Positions 1-7,460 of a DNA stretch of 12,909 bases are shown here, piece after piece. Numbering within the stretch: position 1 is the stretch's first letter; every line of letters begins with the position of its first letter. Source of the stretch: an uncultured Fibrobacter sp. (GTDB lineage: Bacteria > Fibrobacterota > Fibrobacteria > Fibrobacterales > Fibrobacteraceae); the NCBI RefSeq assembly GCF_937877005.1, contig NZ_CALEFV010000250.1, positions 1 through 12,909 on the forward strand, written 5' to 3'. The position numbers were made by a program, and so were the translations under genes. The notes below the pieces were generated by a model. It was not told the DNA's origin. It saw only the letters and a list, made by a program, of their open reading frames with translations, and searched no databases.

Positions 1-1
1 T

Positions 2-109
2 GTTGCGCATCAACAATACGAATATCTCTATAAAAAAATATATTTAAAGATGTATCCTCAATTAAAAGACATTTATAAGGACATCAAAAAATATAACAAA
101 AAATATTAA
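2..109 (+). CDS. C-terminal end of an unidentified AT-rich gene (5' part outside window)
   Basis: An open frame enters from the left edge and ends with TAA at 107-109, giving 35 residues rich in Lys, Tyr and Ile (ending IKKYNKKY). The pattern of Tyr-x-x-x-Tyr followed by MYPQLKDIYKDI resembles the last helix of FGGY-type sugar kinases, which often end with a YPALKPLF-like motif, but 35 residues are too few to be sure. Support for a real gene is the in-frame stop followed eight bases later by a strong hairpin with a T-run that would terminate it, in a convergent arrangement with ligA. Base composition is much more AT-rich than the genes to the right, so a transferred or surface-polysaccharide-type neighbourhood is possible. 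Confidence 0.5.
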   Translation, partial: VAHQQYEYLYKKIYLKMYPQLKDIYKDIKKYNKKY

Positions 110-117
110 AAACAAAC

Positions 118-167
118 AAAAAACAAGCGATTTGCAAAGAAATTAGCAAAAATAAGCTTGTTTTTTT
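118..167. terminator. Bidirectional terminator between convergent genes
   Basis: Arms AAAAAACAAGC (118-128) and GCTTGTTTTTT (156-166) are exact inverted repeats, with a second short pairing TTGC/GCAA inside the loop. The + strand ends in seven T, and the - strand ends in a T-rich tail just past the ligA stop codon. It can therefore serve both the left-edge + strand gene and ligA. Confidence 0.75.
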
Positions 168-2274
168 AAAGCATAGCTTTAAATTCTTCCTCGTTAATGA
201 CCTTCACTCCGAGCTCGTTTGCCTTCGTGAGCTTGCTACCGGCGGCTTCACCTGCCAAAACCCAGCTGGTCTTCTTGCTTACGGAGCCCGATACCTTGCC
301 GCCGTTCTCTTCGATGAGTTTGCGGGCTTCGTCGCGGTCCATGCTCGGGAGCGTTCCGGTAATGACTGCGGTCTGCCCCTGGAACAGCGTCTTCACGACG
401 CCCTTGAATTCGGTGGGGCACCCGAGGGCCACGAGTTCATCGATTTCTTGCGTGTAGCGCTCGGTGTGGAAAAAGTCGTAGACGGATTTTCCGATGCGTT
501 CGCCGACGTCGGTGACGTTTTGCAAGTCTTCGACGGTGGCGGTACGGATCGCTTCGAGGGTGTGGAAATGCTTGGCGAGATTCCTGGCGCTGGTGCGGCC
601 TACGAATCGAATTCCGAGACCGTGCAGCAGGTTTTCAAGGCTACGCTCCTTGGAGGCGGCAATAGCGTCGTAGACATTCTTCGCACTCTTCTTGGCCATG
701 CGCTCCTGCGATTCAAGGTCTTCGAGCGTGAGGCGGTATAGGTCAGGGATTCTCTTGATTTTGCCCGTGGCAATGAGGCTTGCGATGAGGGCGGGACCGA
801 GGTTCTCGATGTTCATGGCCTCGCGGCTCACGAAATGTTCGAACAGGCATTGCACCTGCGCCGCACAGTGCATGTTTTCGCACCGGAGAATGACTTCGCC
901 ATCCACGTGCGTCAAAGGCTCGCCACAAACCGGGCATTTTTCGGGGGCGGTCACGGGGACGGCCCCCGCCGGGCGGAGTTCCTTCTTGACATCGGTAATT
1001 TTCGGGATGATTTCGCCGCCCTTCTCAACGCCGACGGTGTCGCCGTAGTGCAGGTCCAGGCGCGAGACTTCGTCGAAGTTGTGGAGGGTGGCGCGCTTGA
1101 CGGTGGTGCCCGCGAGGCGCACGGGGGCAAGGTTCGCGACCGGCGTCACCGCCCCGGTGCGGCCCACCTGGAATTCTACGGAAAGGAGCGGTGTGTAGGC
1201 GCGCTCGGCCTTGAACTTGTAGGCGATGGCCCAGCGCGGGCTCTTGCTCGTGGTGCCGAGGGCGCGCTGCATGGCAAGGTCGTTTAGCTTCACGACCATG
1301 CCGTCTATTTCGAAGGGGAGGCTGTCGCGGCTCGCGCCAATTTGCTCCGAAATCTTCATGATTTCGTCGGTGGTGTCCGCAGTCCAGTAGTCGTTCGTGT
1401 GGAACCCGAGGCGCTTTAGCTGCAGCAGGTTCTCTTCGTGCGTCTTGTTATTGCTCTGCGGAATGTGGTAGGCAAAAAAGCGCATCGGGCGCGTCTTGCA
1501 TTCGGTCACGCTCTTGAGCTTGAGTGAACCCGAAACGGTGTTACGCGGGTTCTGGAAAATCTTCTTGCCTTCCAGAATGAACTGCTCGTTCAGGCGTTCA
1601 AAGGCCTCGCGTTCCATGTAGACTTCGCCGCGCACCTCGAAAGTGCCCTGCGGAATTTCGCTCGGGTCGATTTTAAGTTTCTTCGCATCCAAGGTTTCAG
1701 GAATGTCTGCAATCGTGAGTGCGTTCAAAGTAACGTCGTCGCCCTGGGCGCCGTCGCCGCGGGTAGCCGCCTGCTTCAGGCGTCCGTTCTCGTACACAAT
1801 CGAAAGTGAAACACCGTCGATTTTCCGTTCGCAAATCCATTTTTTAGACGATGAAACAACGTCATTGCGAGCGGAGCTATACGATACTTGGCAACTTGTT
1901 GCCTTAGTAGAGTTATCCTCTTTGTGGAGAAGCAATCCACCTTCGTCTAAAGCTGCAATCCCGTCCTCAGCGGCCTTCACAAACTCCGCCATTTCTTCGG
2001 CGCTGTACACGTTCGCGATGCTGAGCATGGGCACCGCGTGCGCAACTTTCGCAAAATCATTGGTCAAGTCGCTTCCGACCCGTTGCGTGAGCGATGCGTT
2101 GCCGCGCAGTTCCGGATACTTCGCCTCGAGCGCTTCCATTTCCTTGAGCCCGAAGTCGAAATCCTGGTCGCTCATGGGGGAGACGCCTTCCTTGTAATAA
2201 AGGCGGCTCGCTTCTTCCAGTTGCTTCTTTAGTTCAAAATATCGGGTCCGGTCAAGGTCTTTCTGGTCGCTCAT
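166..2274 (-). CDS. ligA: NAD-dependent DNA ligase LigA (with an in-frame repeat-derived insert)
   Basis: The protein seals 3'-OH/5'-phosphate nicks in duplex DNA using NAD+ and acts in replication and repair. It has 702 residues from the ATG at 2274; a TTG three codons upstream also fits the frame but is less likely. Domains in order are the NAD-binding Ia region (about 1-75), the adenylation domain with catalytic K151 in the KIDG motif, TRGDG at 171-175 and EIDGMVVK at 322-329, an OB fold (about 360-440), a zinc finger with C447, C450, C465 and C470, helix-hairpin-helix repeats (about 485-600) and a BRCT domain (about 626-702). Usual length is near 670 residues; the excess is a Ser-rich segment at about 112-144 lying just before the catalytic strand. 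It begins 20 bp after the xerD stop, so the two are probably co-transcribed. A TATATT box 7 bp before the ATG and no clear ribosome binding site are visible. Confidence 0.97.
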   Translation of the reverse strand: MSDQKDLDRTRYFELKKQLEEASRLYYKEGVSPMSDQDFDFGLKEMEALEAKYPELRGNASLTQRVGSDLTNDFAKVAHAVPMLSIANVYSAEEMAEFVKAAEDGIAALDEGGLLLHKEDNSTKATSCQVSYSSARNDVVSSSKKWICERKIDGVSLSIVYENGRLKQAATRGDGAQGDDVTLNALTIADIPETLDAKKLKIDPSEIPQGTFEVRGEVYMEREAFERLNEQFILEGKKIFQNPRNTVSGSLKLKSVTECKTRPMRFFAYHIPQSNNKTHEENLLQLKRLGFHTNDYWTADTTDEIMKISEQIGASRDSLPFEIDGMVVKLNDLAMQRALGTTSKSPRWAIAYKFKAERAYTPLLSVEFQVGRTGAVTPVANLAPVRLAGTTVKRATLHNFDEVSRLDLHYGDTVGVEKGGEIIPKITDVKKELRPAGAVPVTAPEKCPVCGEPLTHVDGEVILRCENMHCAAQVQCLFEHFVSREAMNIENLGPALIASLIATGKIKRIPDLYRLTLEDLESQERMAKKSAKNVYDAIAASKERSLENLLHGLGIRFVGRTSARNLAKHFHTLEAIRTATVEDLQNVTDVGERIGKSVYDFFHTERYTQEIDELVALGCPTEFKGVVKTLFQGQTAVITGTLPSMDRDEARKLIEENGGKVSGSVSKKTSWVLAGEAAGSKLTKANELGVKVINEEEFKAML
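1843..1951. repeat. Palindrome-bounded dispersed repeat inserted in frame in ligA
   Basis: Exact 9-bp inverted repeats TTTAGACGA (1843-1851) and TCGTCTAAA (1943-1951) enclose a core that starts GTCATTGCGAGCGGAGC (1861-1877) and ends GGAGAAGCAATCC (1926-1938). The core holds a perfect hairpin, GGCAAC-TT-GTTGCC (1890-1903). From memory, the core ends match a short repeat type (GTCATTGCGAGC...GCAATCC) that recurs in intergenic DNA of many bacteria. It falls where LigA proteins normally have a short loop, and ligA stays open through it. Exact borders and net insertion length cannot be fixed without an uninterrupted homologue. Confidence 0.75.
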
Positions 2275-2294
2275 GTGTTGCAATATAGCAAGTT

Positions 2295-3200
2295 TTAGGG
2301 GTGCTTAGAGGCGGCATTTATTTCTCTGGGATGGTGCAGTCGATGTTCCTGCTTGATAAATTCCTTGTCGATGTGCGTATAAATTTGTGTGGTGCTGATG
2401 TCGGCATGTCCGAGTAGTTCCTGCAGCACGCGCAAGTCCATTCCCGCTTCGAGGCAGTGCGTGGCAAAGCTGTGGCGGAAGGTATGGGGTGAAACCTGCT
2501 TACTCAGGTGCATCGTGTGTAGCTGGACGATTTTCCACGCCCCCATGCGACTCATGGGTTTCCCACGTGAATTCAGAATGATGTTGTCTGTGGTGGGGTG
2601 GGTGAGCGGCCTTCCCTGCTCTATCCATGCTTTCAAGTTTTCTTTCGCCTTGCTCCCGAGCGGAATCAGACGTTGCTTGTTTCCCTTGCCTATGGGTGTA
2701 AGCCATTCGTTTTCTAGGTCCAGCTGCGAAAGCTTGATTCCGAGGGCTTCAGAAATGCGGAGCCCGCCGCTGTACATGAGTTCGAATAGGGCTGTGTCGC
2801 GTAAAGGGTTCTTGCCGTTCGCAGCACTTTCGAAAACTTCATCGACTTCTTCGCGGGTTAGGTATTGAGGCAGGTAATGACCTAGTTTTGGACGGTCAAG
2901 CATGGATTCGGTACTGAAGTCATATTCCCCTAGGTTCTGCATGTACTTGAGGAACCCGCGGAGGCTTGAGAAATGTCTTGCAACCGATGTGGGGGAGTAT
3001 TCCGTTTGGCTTGCAGTGAGGCTCAGGAATTCATCCAGTTTTTCTGGCGTTAGGGCTTTGAGGTCTATTCCGCCTTGGTCGAGCCATTCGACAAAATGCC
3101 GCAGATCTTCCTGATAGCTCTGGATTGTAGCGGGGGACAGATTCCTTTCTACACCCAGATAGGCCAGGTAGGCTTCCATGCGGTTTATATTGGGGCTCAT
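2295..3200 (-). CDS. xerD: Site-specific tyrosine recombinase of the XerC/XerD family
   Basis: This 301-residue recombinase presumably resolves chromosome dimers at the dif site with a partner Xer protein at division. The N-terminal SAM-like DNA-binding domain (about 5-90) contains the RHFSSLRGFLKYM segment. The catalytic domain carries the full set of active-site residues: R148 (GGLRISEAL), K172 (GKGNKQR), H239 and R242 (HTFRHSFATH), H265 (LLGHADIS) and nucleophile Y274 (TTQIYTHID). The tail HRLHHPRE is closer to XerD than XerC, so the symbol is tentative. The chosen start is the ATG at 3200; a TTG 9 codons upstream lies in the promoter region, and an ATG at 3179 would give 294 residues, also acceptable. 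No Shine-Dalgarno sequence is seen. It is the first gene of a probable unit with ligA. Confidence 0.93.
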   Translation of the reverse strand: MSPNINRMEAYLAYLGVERNLSPATIQSYQEDLRHFVEWLDQGGIDLKALTPEKLDEFLSLTASQTEYSPTSVARHFSSLRGFLKYMQNLGEYDFSTESMLDRPKLGHYLPQYLTREEVDEVFESAANGKNPLRDTALFELMYSGGLRISEALGIKLSQLDLENEWLTPIGKGNKQRLIPLGSKAKENLKAWIEQGRPLTHPTTDNIILNSRGKPMSRMGAWKIVQLHTMHLSKQVSPHTFRHSFATHCLEAGMDLRVLQELLGHADISTTQIYTHIDKEFIKQEHRLHHPREINAASKHP

Positions 3201-3209
3201 ACTTAAAAA

Positions 3210-3215
3210 AATATA
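3210..3215 (-). promoter_or_regulatory. TATATT box 9 bp before the xerD start
   Basis: On the - strand TATATT is followed by nine bases and the ATG. A transcript starting the usual 6-8 bases downstream would be almost leaderless. No matching -33/-35 element at ideal spacing is evident, so this is a weak prediction. Confidence 0.4.
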
Positions 3216-3234
3216 GTTTTTTCTCAAAAATCCC

Positions 3235-3263
3235 TTGACAGTGGCTTCGGGCTTTTCTATTAT
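3235..3263 (+). promoter_or_regulatory. Consensus sigma-70-type promoter of tRNA-Lys
   Basis: TTGACA (3235-3240), a 17-bp spacer and TATTAT (3258-3263) sit 22 bp before the mature tRNA 5' end. This is a near-perfect vegetative promoter, as expected for a stable RNA gene. It lies back to back with the xerD promoter region. Confidence 0.85.
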
Positions 3264-3285
3264 TGTGCGCGTCCTAAGCGACTAT

Positions 3286-3358
<73 letters not shown>

Positions 3359-3360
3359 CT

Positions 3361-3387
3361 AAAACCGTCCCATTAGGGCGGTTTTTT
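3361..3387 (+). terminator. Rho-independent terminator of tRNA-Lys
   Basis: AAAACCG, one bulged T, CCC, loop ATTA, then GGGCGGTTTT followed by further T residues, starting three bases after the mature tRNA end. Confidence 0.88.
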
Positions 3388-3426
3388 GTTAATATTTCCC
3401 ATGTAAGGATATTTTAGAAAGCCGTA

Positions 3427-3456
3427 TTGCAGAATTGTAAGAAAATTCTATCTTTG
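3427..3456 (+). promoter_or_regulatory. Bacteroidetes-type promoter of the nucleotidyltransferase
   Basis: TTG (3427-3429), a 19-bp spacer and TATCTTTG (3449-3456) match the TTTG-N19-TAnnTTTG pattern known from Bacteroides. The box ends 31 bp before the ATG at 3488. No Shine-Dalgarno sequence is visible in the leader. Confidence 0.55.
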
Positions 3457-3487
3457 ATGAGACATTGGTTTTGAGGTTTTTTTCTAA

Positions 3488-4411
3488 ATGAAGATTATTT
3501 TGCCTGTTGCTGGAAACGGTCTGCGTCTGCGCCCTTATACGGAAAATCTTCCGAAGTGCCTGTTGCCTGTTGCCGGCAAGACGATTCTCGATTGGATTGT
3601 TGAAGATTCCCTTTGCTTGAATCCTTCTGAAACGATTTTTATCACGGGTTATAAGGCCGCGGCGGTCGATGAATTCCTGACGAAGCGTGCCGCCTGGGGC
3701 AAGACGCGTACAGTCATCCAGTCCAATCCGCAGGGCTTGGGCGAGGCAATCAGCCTTGGACTGCCATATGTGGACGATGATGAACCGGTGCTCATTATTT
3801 TGGGTGATACTCTTTTCGAGGCCGATCTGTCCATGCTGAAAACGACAGAAGATAATGTCCTGTATACATTCAAGGTCGAAGATCCCCGCCGTTTCGGAGT
3901 AGCTGTTGTCGATGCTTCCGGCCGTATATCCCGTCTCGTTGAAAAACCGCAGGAATTCGTCAGTGATGAGGCTATAGTCGGCATTTATTACATCAAGGAC
4001 ACCAAGATGCTCAAGGAATGTCTCAAGTACCTGATGGATAACAACATCCGAACCAAGAATGAATTCCAGCTGACGGATGCCCTCGAAATGATGATCGAAA
4101 AGGGCTGTTCCTTCCGTACGGCACCGGTTCAGAAGTGGCTGGATTGCGGGCTTGTCGAAACACTTCTCGAAACGAATGCGCACGTGCTCAAACGTAATGA
4201 TAATTCGGCCATGGTAAATATCCCCGGAGTCAAGGTGATTGCACCCTGCCATATCGGCAAGGGAGCAAGAATTGTGAACAGCACGGTCGGACCGAATGTG
4301 GTTGTGGGTGATGGATGCGTCGTTGAAAACTGCTCCTTGAGTAACACGGTCCTGTGGGATGGCGTTCGGGTCAATGGCTCTAAGCTTGACAACGCTATCG
4401 TTCATGAGTAA
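3488..4411 (+). CDS. Sugar-1-phosphate nucleotidyltransferase with C-terminal hexapeptide (LbH) domain
   Basis: The enzyme, 307 residues and cytoplasmic, is expected to join a nucleoside triphosphate and a sugar 1-phosphate into an NDP-sugar and pyrophosphate. The Rossmann-like transferase domain (about 1-230) begins with the glycine-rich loop AGNGLRLRP (8-16) and K23 in LPKCLLPVAGK; other marks are GD at 106-107 (metal binding), EKP at 152-154, EFQLTDAL at 192-199 and WLDCG at 217-221. Residues about 250-305 look like left-handed beta-helix hexapeptides (APCHIGKGARI, NVVVGDGCVV). The family usually has GxGTRLRP; here the Thr position is Leu. RmlA-, ManC- and GlmU-like proteins share these motifs, so neither sugar nor nucleotide can be named. 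No other sugar-nucleotide gene is adjacent, so it appears to be transcribed alone. Confidence 0.88.
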   Translation: MKIILPVAGNGLRLRPYTENLPKCLLPVAGKTILDWIVEDSLCLNPSETIFITGYKAAAVDEFLTKRAAWGKTRTVIQSNPQGLGEAISLGLPYVDDDEPVLIILGDTLFEADLSMLKTTEDNVLYTFKVEDPRRFGVAVVDASGRISRLVEKPQEFVSDEAIVGIYYIKDTKMLKECLKYLMDNNIRTKNEFQLTDALEMMIEKGCSFRTAPVQKWLDCGLVETLLETNAHVLKRNDNSAMVNIPGVKVIAPCHIGKGARIVNSTVGPNVVVGDGCVVENCSLSNTVLWDGVRVNGSKLDNAIVHE

Positions 4412-4431
4412 TCGTCTAGTGACCATTTAAG

Positions 4432-4459
4432 AAGGCTCCCTGTTCAGGAAGCCTTTTTG
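4432..4459. terminator. Terminator between convergent genes
   Basis: AAGGCT (4432-4437) pairs with AGCCTT (4449-4454), with a further CCT/AGG pairing inside and one mismatch; TTTTT follows on the + strand. It ends the nucleotidyltransferase transcript. The - strand side has only a weak T-run, so its role for the FISUMP lipoprotein gene is less certain. Confidence 0.8.
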
Positions 4460-4461
4460 CT

Positions 4462-7113
4462 TTAATTGTCTTTTAGGCAGCGGATGGGTAACGCATAGGA
4501 TTTTGATAGTGAGCTTGCCGTGAACTTGCTTCTGGTGGAGTCCGTGGATGTGAACGTCTTGGAAGGTAAGCTCGTTGTCCAGGACTGGTTCTGCGTGCTG
4601 CCGTATGCTTTTATGTATCCTTCGGTTGAACTGGCTGCATCCGCTAGCCATATGGTGGCGACGCGTTGTCTATATTCGAAGCTTCCGGAAGAGTTCCTGA
4701 ATCCTGCGGCCTTTATTTCGAGACCCTGGATGGAACCTCTTGTTTCGGGTGATTTTTCCTGCCAGGAATCTTCCGATAAAATATTGGGTGCCAGGGGATG
4801 GTCCTCGTAATCCCAGAAATCGTTAACACTCGGGACATGCCAGCCTTCGGGGCAGGCGCTGCTGATGTTATTCCAGGTGTAGAATCTACCGAGATCCTCG
4901 CAGTTCAAATCGTTGTTGTCGTAGCACCAGCTGCTAGATGTCTGGTAGTTCAGGTTCTCCGCCATCCAAATCTGCTTGCCTACCTTGAGGGTCTTGTAGC
5001 TCTTGCCGTCTCTGGGGTCCTTCATGGTACCATAGGCCGGTGTCCATGTTCCTGCGGAACAGGTGTATTTCTGTCCTACGATGACTTGATCGCTGCAAGG
5101 GGATTCGTTGAGAATATTCTTGATTGAACGGGGTGTCCACTTGGTTATGTTTTCCCATAATGCTATACACTTGTAATAGATGGAATCCTTTGACATGGCG
5201 ACGAAGCCGACATTTTCCTTGGTACAGGCGATACCCAGTTCCATTCCGATACCGATGGGTTGCCATTTGTCGAGCTTGCCGGGACAATAGTATATCATGT
5301 CGCCAATAAGCCCGATGCCGTAATCTTTGAGGCAGTCTTTGTTGAGGTTGACATCGAGCTGGCCGAGTGTGACCCAGTTGTGAAGATAGCAGATCTTGGT
5401 CGTTGTCCCGTCCCGGAGAATTCGGCCTTCTCCACTTGCTGCGCAGGTGCCAAGGCTTGTCATCATTTCCGTATAGGAAATCCAGCCATTTGCCTGGCAT
5501 TCGTATGTTTCGCCGTCCTGCGAAGTCTCCGTGCCAATCATGTTCTTGGTACAGGCTTTGCCTAATGACTTTTCCCTGTTGATCTGCATTCTCCAGCTGC
5601 TGTTGTCACAGACATACCCCTGTTTGATTGAGCCGTCGTTTTGGGCTGTGCATTCGGTTTCCAACACTTCGGCGAGGGTCAGCTTGACCCACCTGTATAT
5701 GCCCGATCCGAGGTCCCTGCATTCGTAGGTCGAAGAAAGGCTTGTGCTGGAGGTAGAATTTCTATGGCCGACGCTGTCTGCGTTGCAATGGCCGAACTTG
5801 TAGGAGAGCGAGTCGCTTTCGACCCAGCTATTGCTGTGGCAGAGCCAGTACTGGTATTTGGTTCCGGACTTGACTCGTTCAATGTCGCCTTCTCTGCTAG
5901 GACGGCATAGGCCCATGGAATTGTCGGGTGGAGTTGATAGACGGATCCACATGTCCATATCGCAGACATAGTTGGTCGAGTCGTAATAGATAGTGTCCTG
6001 GAGCGCATTGTTGCAGTTCCCGTAATATTCCTCGGGTGTTGCAGCGCGCCAGTCGCCCTTGTCGCAAATAAAGTGCGCTTGTCTGCTCCAGAGTAAGACG
6101 GAATCCTGATTGCCGGATGTACATGCCTTTTTTATAAGGATTTCGTTCGAGGTTGCCTCCCTCCATGCTCCATCTTGGCAGACTAGATAACTTTCCTTGG
6201 GGGAAGTGCTGAACTGGGGTATAGCGCCTGCATATACTCTCTCCATTTCGGCATCCCTATCGGTTTTGCACATGCCCAGAATTTCGTTGAAGTTCTTGGT
6301 GATGGTCCAGCGGTTGTTCTTGCAGACATAGTATATGGCATCGGATGCTATGCAGGTGCCCATTGTGCATTCCATTCGCGAAGAAATGTAGACTGTGTCA
6401 CCAGCATTTTCGCTTGTGCAGAGTCCCTTCCTTAGTTCGGCGGTAGATGCGGTTTCCCATTTCTTGTTTCTGCAGATATAGGATGTCCCGTTAACCTTTT
6501 CGATTCGGGTTGCGACGGAGTCCTTACAATCGCCAAGGGCTTCAAGGTCTGTAGCGATTCTCCATTTCAGTGAGTCGCAGGTGTAGTATATGCTGTCTAT
6601 GGATCGTGTATTTCCCTGCAGCTTACTGGTGCAATATCCCAGCGTGCCTTCTTCTTCGGTTATTGTTTCCCAGACTCCGGACTTGCAGACATAGGCGGCA
6701 TTCTTATAGAGCTCGTGTTTTTCTTCTGCCTTGGTGCAGGTGTCGGGGAGGTAGAATACTTCCTTGAACCAGCGGTTGAAAGCGCAGTGATAGGTGACAC
6801 TGTCTTCGGCAATCGTGATTCTGCGGCTATTGATGCATTCTTCGCTTATGTCAAAGTCGCTTTTGCTGATGGTTGAATCCGTGACGCTGGAACTATAAAG
6901 ATAGTCGAAAGAGCTATAGCGCTCTGAAGACGAACTGTAACTCGAAGACAGGTAGCGGTTTGACGAGGAACTGTAGCTGGAGGACGATTTGTAATCCCAT
7001 TCCGCATAGGGATCTTCTTCCTGATAGTTGGAGCCGTAACCGCTACAAGATGAAATGACGGTTACGCAACTGAACAAGGTTAAAGCGATGCACCAAAATC
7101 TCATGGAATACAT
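4462..7113 (-). CDS. Large FISUMP lipoprotein with about 16 Cys/Trp repeats
   Basis: A predicted surface or periplasmic lipoprotein of 883 residues with no known function. The first 23 residues form a lipoprotein signal (hydrophobic stretch CIALTLFSCVTV, lipobox ISSC, lipidated C23). A Ser/Tyr-rich linker with SSSS runs follows (about 35-75). About 16 degenerate units of 30-50 residues then fill the middle; each has a Cys near its start and a Y-x-C-x(3-6)-W motif, and many are separated by LG-x-C. The last 187 residues (about 697-883) are a FISUMP domain, recognised by DPRDGKSYKTLKVGKQIWM, AENLNY and CPEGWHVPS. The ATG at 7113 is preceded by AGGAGG four bases upstream. An extension of the frame to 7278 would run through tRNA-Asp and is rejected. 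The repeats probably form disulfide-stapled small modules, perhaps for binding carbohydrate or protein ligands outside the cell; that is inference. Confidence 0.9.
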   Translation of the reverse strand: MYSMRFWCIALTLFSCVTVISSCSGYGSNYQEEDPYAEWDYKSSSSYSSSSNRYLSSSYSSSSERYSSFDYLYSSSVTDSTISKSDFDISEECINSRRITIAEDSVTYHCAFNRWFKEVFYLPDTCTKAEEKHELYKNAAYVCKSGVWETITEEEGTLGYCTSKLQGNTRSIDSIYYTCDSLKWRIATDLEALGDCKDSVATRIEKVNGTSYICRNKKWETASTAELRKGLCTSENAGDTVYISSRMECTMGTCIASDAIYYVCKNNRWTITKNFNEILGMCKTDRDAEMERVYAGAIPQFSTSPKESYLVCQDGAWREATSNEILIKKACTSGNQDSVLLWSRQAHFICDKGDWRAATPEEYYGNCNNALQDTIYYDSTNYVCDMDMWIRLSTPPDNSMGLCRPSREGDIERVKSGTKYQYWLCHSNSWVESDSLSYKFGHCNADSVGHRNSTSSTSLSSTYECRDLGSGIYRWVKLTLAEVLETECTAQNDGSIKQGYVCDNSSWRMQINREKSLGKACTKNMIGTETSQDGETYECQANGWISYTEMMTSLGTCAASGEGRILRDGTTTKICYLHNWVTLGQLDVNLNKDCLKDYGIGLIGDMIYYCPGKLDKWQPIGIGMELGIACTKENVGFVAMSKDSIYYKCIALWENITKWTPRSIKNILNESPCSDQVIVGQKYTCSAGTWTPAYGTMKDPRDGKSYKTLKVGKQIWMAENLNYQTSSSWCYDNNDLNCEDLGRFYTWNNISSACPEGWHVPSVNDFWDYEDHPLAPNILSEDSWQEKSPETRGSIQGLEIKAAGFRNSSGSFEYRQRVATIWLADAASSTEGYIKAYGSTQNQSWTTSLPSKTFTSTDSTRSKFTASSLSKSYALPIRCLKDN

Positions 7114-7117
7114 GGGT

Positions 7118-7138
7118 CCTCCTAATGTCTGGAATATA
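7118..7138 (-). promoter_or_regulatory. TATATT box and strong ribosome binding site of the FISUMP gene
   Basis: On the - strand TATATT (7133-7138) is followed after nine bases by AGGAGG (7118-7123), which lies four bases before the ATG at 7113. This Shine-Dalgarno sequence decides the start and is the best one in the window. The promoter begins only about 35 bp after the tRNA-Asp terminator. Confidence 0.6.
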
Positions 7139-7173
7139 GCTAAACGGGAAAATCGAAAAAAGTGCGTGAAAAC

Positions 7174-7198
7174 GAAAAAGACCTTCTTTCGAAGGTCT
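7174..7198 (-). terminator. Rho-independent terminator of tRNA-Asp
   Basis: AGACCTTC and GAAGGTCT (7179-7186 and 7191-7198) form an 8-bp stem around TTTC; read on the - strand it is followed by a T-run. It lies 7 bp beyond the mature tRNA 3' end. Confidence 0.85.
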
Positions 7199-7205
7199 CT
7201 TTTCG

Positions 7206-7281
7206 CGGGATAGACGAGGCTTGAACTCGCAACCTCCGGCGTGACAGGCCGGTGCTCTAACCAAAATTGAGCTACCACCCC
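7206..7281 (-). tRNA. tRNA-Asp (anticodon GUC)
   Basis: A full cloverleaf on the - strand: acceptor GGGGTGG paired with CTATCCC (two G-T wobbles), D stem GCTC/GAGC with an 11-base loop, anticodon stem CCGGC/GCCGG with loop CTGTCAC (anticodon GTC), variable loop AGGTT, and T stem GCGAG/CTCGT with loop TTCAAGC. The discriminator base is G, as expected for Asp. CCA is not encoded. Confidence 0.95.
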
Positions 7282-7324
7282 AGTGGTTTGTTTCGTTCAG
7301 TCAGTTTCCTAACCGAACGAGCCA

Positions 7325-7353
7325 AATATAAAAAGAATGTTCAGCTTTGTCAA
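7325..7353 (-). promoter_or_regulatory. Consensus promoter of tRNA-Asp
   Basis: On the - strand TTGACA (7348-7353), a 17-bp spacer and TATATT (7325-7330, followed by TG) form a near-ideal sigma-70-type promoter 43 bp before the mature tRNA 5' end. Confidence 0.85.
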
Positions 7354-7384
7354 GGGATATTGGCGAAAAAAGACGAAAAAATGC

Positions 7385-7435
7385 AAAAAAAGACGAGAAC
7401 CAAGATTTCTCTTGACTCTCGTCTTTAATTTTTTT
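7385..7435. terminator. Long bidirectional hairpin with T-runs on both strands
   Basis: Outer arms AAAGACGAGA (7389-7398) and TCTCGTCTTT (7417-7426), a symmetric AC/AC internal loop, inner stem CAAGA/TCTTG and loop TTTC. Seven T follow on the + strand (7429-7435), and seven A precede it (7385-7391), giving a T-run on the - strand. It may end nifJ transcription about 240 bp past its stop, and it insulates the tRNA-Asp promoter. Confidence 0.65.
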
Positions 7436-7460
7436 GTATCCGGTAGGGTAGTGCAGGTCT

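Noticed and set aside
3389..4426. A 345-codon open frame on the - strand opposite the nucleotidyltransferase
   Set aside because: It is antisense to a gene with clear family motifs and overlaps that gene's promoter and terminator; composition shadow.
7114..7278. N-terminal extension of the FISUMP protein up to 7278
   Set aside because: The extension is a read-through of tRNA-Asp and its terminator; a strong ribosome binding site and lipoprotein signal mark the start at 7113.
7366..7400. Possible CRISPR-like direct repeats (AAAAAAGACGA twice)
   Set aside because: Only two direct copies with a 9-bp gap and A-rich sequence; they belong to the hairpin arms, and there are no spacers or cas genes.
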